From CAZSPL01 sp964608735 (GTDB lineage: Bacteria; JAJVIF01; JAPKYR01; CAZSPL01), in assembly GCA_964608735.1 (NCBI GenBank), contig CAZSPL010000061.1, positions 1-17,270 of the forward strand: a stretch of 17,270 nt of DNA. The letters run 5' to 3'. Shown piece by piece: positions 14,755-17,270 of the stretch. The notes beneath the pieces were generated by a model. It searched no databases, had not been told where the DNA came from, and worked only from the letters and a program-made list of their open reading frames with translations. The translations under genes and the position numbers were made by a program. Numbering within the stretch: position 1 is the first letter of the stretch; every line of letters starts with the position of its first letter.

Positions 14755-16998
14755 CTATTTATCCAGGAAAACTCGTTTCCGCCGCGGAATGAGAATCAGC
14801 AGGCAGATGATTATCCCGAACGATGAAATGATGAATCCAGTCTTCCATATTCCCGCTTCATAGACGAGTTCGACTACGCCTTCCGGTTCATCCACCACAA
14901 CCCCGCAAAAAATGCCGTAGGCTCTGTACAGATCGGTGGGCTTGCCGTTCACATATGCCTTCCATCCCGGATAGAAGACTTTCGAGATGAAAAGAAAACT
15001 TCCGGGCGGAGCGGTATATCTGACCTTGAATTCATCGTTACGCGCGCGGGGGTCTATCACATCAACCGACCACCGCCCCGGCGTCGGATTGATATCGCGC
15101 TGAGTTCCGCTGAGGACAACCGACTCGACTCGGCCGTCTTCCTCGAACACAAACCCGTCGATATCCCATCCCGCATCGTCATCCGGTAAATAGATGATGT
15201 CCCGCGGGAAGATAAAAAATGCCTCTCCCATGTAATCCGGATTTTCCATGATGACGAACGGCGGGCTCGAGTCCCCGTCGGCATGCAGCATCGCGTACGG
15301 CAGCTTCGCACCCACATCGGGCGCGACCGCGATATACTTCAGCGCGGCGAGAACATCCGCGCGCGGCGTCGACCCGCGCGATTCCATTTCCGCAAGGTGC
15401 CTGAAGGTATTGAGCGTGTACCGCTCGAAGCGCATCACGCCGCGCACGAACAGCGGCGTCTCGTTGTCGGTCGTTTCCAAATCCCACATAAGGGCTCTTG
15501 GCCCGACGACGCCGTCGTGGAAATACAGCGGGTCGCGCTCGTCGGCGTCTACTGAAATCCACACTCGACCCTCGTCGACCACATCGACAAGCGCGTCCGC
15601 CACCGGCGGGATCCGCTCCAGCTCCGCGCGCGGAACCGCCGCATCCTTGTGCGCCCAGTTCAGCGGGTATACCGACATCGCAAGCCCGGCGATAATCGCG
15701 GTCACGATGGCGAGGGACATCATCCGCCTTGAAATAACCGGGATGATGAACAGCAGCGCGACAGCCGCGAGCGACGGTATCAGCAGCCCGGCATATTGGC
15801 GCGCATCGGCGGGATGAAAATATGTCGCGGCGGCGAGCGCGAGCGGGATGGATATCAGCGCGGCGACCCACCGGGGATCGAACCGCGCCGCATTCCCCCC
15901 GCGTGATATCAGCCGGTCGAGGCCGTATGCGCCGTACATCCCGAGCACGACCGCCGCGAAGAAGAGCATGCGCCATGCTTCGCGGAACATGCCGAGGGTC
16001 GTGATCCCGCCGAACGAGAACGCTATGAATACCGCGATGAGAATAACCGGGAGGAGCCTGCGCTTCGATGATGCGATCCCCGTGATAGCGAGCGCTCCGC
16101 CGAGCGCGCCGATGTATGCATATATCGCCCCCGGCGCCGTCTCGATGCAGCCGTGGCGGTACCATATCGGCGACAGGAGTGTCGCAAGAAGGTCGTCGCT
16201 CATCGTACCGGCCTTCGGGTCGAAAAATGGCCCCATCCTTTCCGACAGCGTCGTAAGTTCATACAGCGGAAGCAACTGCACCGCGCCGATTATCGCGCCG
16301 AGGAGGAAGGCAGGGAGTGAATTGCGAACCACGGTTTTGACCGGGAACGGTTTCCCGGCGTCGCCGATGGTTAGCAGGAACAGAATCGCGAACACGGTTC
16401 CCATGTATGTGAACTGCGGCGCGCCGGAGAATATCATCAGCGCGTAGAGCATCGACGCCACCGCCATCGAACCCGCCCGTCCGCCGCGGCATGCCTTGAC
16501 GAGATACATGAGCATCAGCGGGAACCATACGAGCGTTGAGATTATCGAAAAATGCCCCTGCCAGATGAGATACGCGCCGCCGTATGTCACCACCGTCGCG
16601 CCGAAGAGCGCCCCTTCGCGATGCAGTCCCCACGCGCGGCAAAGGCGGTAGAGGAAGAACGCGAAGAGCGGATAGCATATTACGATCGACGCAATATACG
16701 CCTTGTAAAACGGCAGGATGAAGAACAGGAACGTCAGCGGATGCAGCACCGTACACTGGCTCTCGGCTGCCATCGGATGCCCGAAGCCGATGTATGGATT
16801 CCACAGCGGGCTGTCGCCGGTGCGCATAGCGTCGAGGAAAAACCACCGCATCGGCTGATAGGTGATGGCATCGTCGCGTCCGAACGGCGCCATCCCGCCG
16901 AAGATGTATTCGTGGAAGTAGAGCACCGCGAGCAGGATGAATAGAACGAGGGGAAGGATGTTCTCATGAAACTGATTGATTCCGTTCGAGCGATTCAT
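14755..16998 (-). CDS. YfhO-family polytopic membrane protein (GT-C-like)
   Basis: 747 residues from ATG 16996-16998, which starts just before the first helix. In-frame ATGs at 17073 and 17112 are possible but add poor-looking sequence, the last lying next to a repeat element. No start has a clear ribosome site. The N-terminal ~450 residues hold about twelve hydrophobic segments. After the first come GRDDAITYQPM (40-50), with the paired aspartates typical of the GT-C fold, and WNPYIGFGHPMAAESQ (66-81), a hallmark of YfhO proteins. A large extracytoplasmic domain (about 450-715) ends with SKVFYPGWKAYVNGKPTDLYR (672-692), then a last helix (720-738) and a basic tail. In Firmicutes YfhO is needed to glycosylate lipoteichoic acid. 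Here it probably transfers a lipid-linked sugar to an envelope polymer. Confidence 0.85.
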   Translation of the reverse strand: MNRSNGINQFHENILPLVLFILLAVLYFHEYIFGGMAPFGRDDAITYQPMRWFFLDAMRTGDSPLWNPYIGFGHPMAAESQCTVLHPLTFLFFILPFYKAYIASIVICYPLFAFFLYRLCRAWGLHREGALFGATVVTYGGAYLIWQGHFSIISTLVWFPLMLMYLVKACRGGRAGSMAVASMLYALMIFSGAPQFTYMGTVFAILFLLTIGDAGKPFPVKTVVRNSLPAFLLGAIIGAVQLLPLYELTTLSERMGPFFDPKAGTMSDDLLATLLSPIWYRHGCIETAPGAIYAYIGALGGALAITGIASSKRRLLPVILIAVFIAFSFGGITTLGMFREAWRMLFFAAVVLGMYGAYGLDRLISRGGNAARFDPRWVAALISIPLALAAATYFHPADARQYAGLLIPSLAAVALLFIIPVISRRMMSLAIVTAIIAGLAMSVYPLNWAHKDAAVPRAELERIPPVADALVDVVDEGRVWISVDADERDPLYFHDGVVGPRALMWDLETTDNETPLFVRGVMRFERYTLNTFRHLAEMESRGSTPRADVLAALKYIAVAPDVGAKLPYAMLHADGDSSPPFVIMENPDYMGEAFFIFPRDIIYLPDDDAGWDIDGFVFEEDGRVESVVLSGTQRDINPTPGRWSVDVIDPRARNDEFKVRYTAPPGSFLFISKVFYPGWKAYVNGKPTDLYRAYGIFCGVVVDEPEGVVELVYEAGIWKTGFIISSFGIIICLLILIPRRKRVFLDK

Positions 16999-17006
16999 CA
17001 GGGGGA

Positions 17007-17036
17007 ATTGTAATCGCTTCACAGCCGAGTGTGAAA
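17007..17036 (-). promoter_or_regulatory. Possible promoter of the YfhO-like gene
   Basis: On the minus strand TTTCAC (17031-17036), 18 bases, then TACAAT (17007-17012). The -10 box is only eight bases before the chosen ATG, so a transcript from it would be almost leaderless. If the gene begins at 17073 instead, this match is chance. Confidence 0.3.
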
Positions 17037-17088
17037 TAATCGCGGAAAATGCCGGAACACCGATATTTTTCATGAGAAGAAACCCGAG

Positions 17089-17108
17089 CCCCGACCGTGA
17101 GGGAGGGG
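17089..17108 (+). repeat. Family IV 20-bp hairpin element, stem-swapped copy
   Basis: CCCCGACCGTGAGGGAGGGG. Compared with 14534-14553, positions 3/18 and 7/14 have both changed from G-C to C-G, so the pairing is kept. The GA/GA internal mismatch is kept, and a GTGA loop replaces GTCA. It is followed 26 bp later by a family II hairpin, the same order as at 14534-14619. Confidence 0.7.
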
Positions 17109-17119
17109 ACACCGCACGT

Positions 17120-17270
17120 AGCTTGAAGTCAGGACACGGGCAAGCTTAATATGCGCTGGACATGCGATAAGACCCGGTCGACGCTTGTCCGTGCCACACG
17201 GGTCGGGGGGTACAAAGACACGGGCAAGCTTGAAGTCAGGACACGGGCAAGCTTAATATGCGCTGGACAT
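17120..17270 (+). repeat. Family II hairpin repeat, tandemly duplicated at the window edge
   Basis: The complete copy has arms CACGGGCAAGC (17135-17145) and GCTTGTCCGTG (17183-17193) with one G-T pair, followed by CCACACGGG. Positions 17120-17163 and 17227-17270 are identical over 44 bases with a period of 107, and the second unit runs off the window. A further left arm (17219-17229) precedes it, marking a nested or slipped copy. The interior aligns well with the loops at 14572-14608. Confidence 0.8.

Noticed and set aside
14526..17270. CRISPR array
   Set aside because: The repeats are self-complementary, 104 or 107 bp in period, only two units each, without short uniform spacers, and no cas gene is present.

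Overview
The window looks like chromosomal DNA of an uncultured Gram-negative-type bacterium. It carries a lipobox lipoprotein, a YidD membrane-insertion factor, two GT-C-type or YfhO-type polytopic membrane proteins, and a fatty-acyl dehydrogenation and quinone-reduction gene pair. Most genes are GC-rich with strong third-position GC, which throws long antisense shadow frames. The seven-bladed lipoprotein, the TPR-tailed glycosyltransferase and the dense GC-rich palindromic repeats remind me of PVC-type or other candidate-phylum metagenomes. That is an impression, not a taxonomic call.

Layout. (1) 1-2700, minus strand: an acyl-CoA dehydrogenase followed by a membrane Fe-S oxidoreductase of the EtfD / HdrD-like type, cut by the window edge. 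Together they form a route for electrons from acyl-CoA through ETF to membrane quinone. (2) 2909-4689, minus strand: an AT-richer, probably acquired two-gene nuclease cassette with its own promoter. It pairs a PLD-family nuclease carrying a DpnI-C-like winged helix with a PD-(D/E)XK restriction-like nuclease, and has no methyltransferase beside it. (3) 4738-5571, minus: a BirA-type biotin ligase without the repressor domain. (4) 5807-6388, plus: yidD with unusual acidic extensions. (5) 6633-8531, plus: a GAF-GAF-HD-GYP signalling protein with an altered GYP motif, closed by a clear intrinsic terminator. (6) 8847-11261, minus: a large lipoprotein with a novel-looking N-terminal domain and a seven-bladed propeller. 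(7) 11356-14468, plus: a GT-C membrane glycosyltransferase fused to ten TPRs, overlapped by a small four-helix membrane protein. (8) 14755-16998, minus: a YfhO-family membrane protein converging on the previous pair.

The most striking non-coding content is a set of short dispersed hairpin repeats. One family (about 65 bp, arms of the type CACGGRCRAGC) has six copies, including a tandem 104-bp duplication between convergent genes and a second tandem copy running off the right edge. A shorter related family has a CTCGnnGACTCG loop. A 20-bp element folds into a stem with tandem G-A mismatches and a GNNA loop. A CGCRCACT..AGTGTGCG palindrome completes the set. Several copies differ by paired, compensating changes in the stems, so the folded form (RNA or single-stranded DNA) seems to be what is preserved. 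The repeats sit between genes, especially convergent ones. One copy sits in the leader of the nuclease cassette and one is read through as the N-terminus of the glycosyltransferase. No tRNA, rRNA, CRISPR array, transposase gene or origin was seen.
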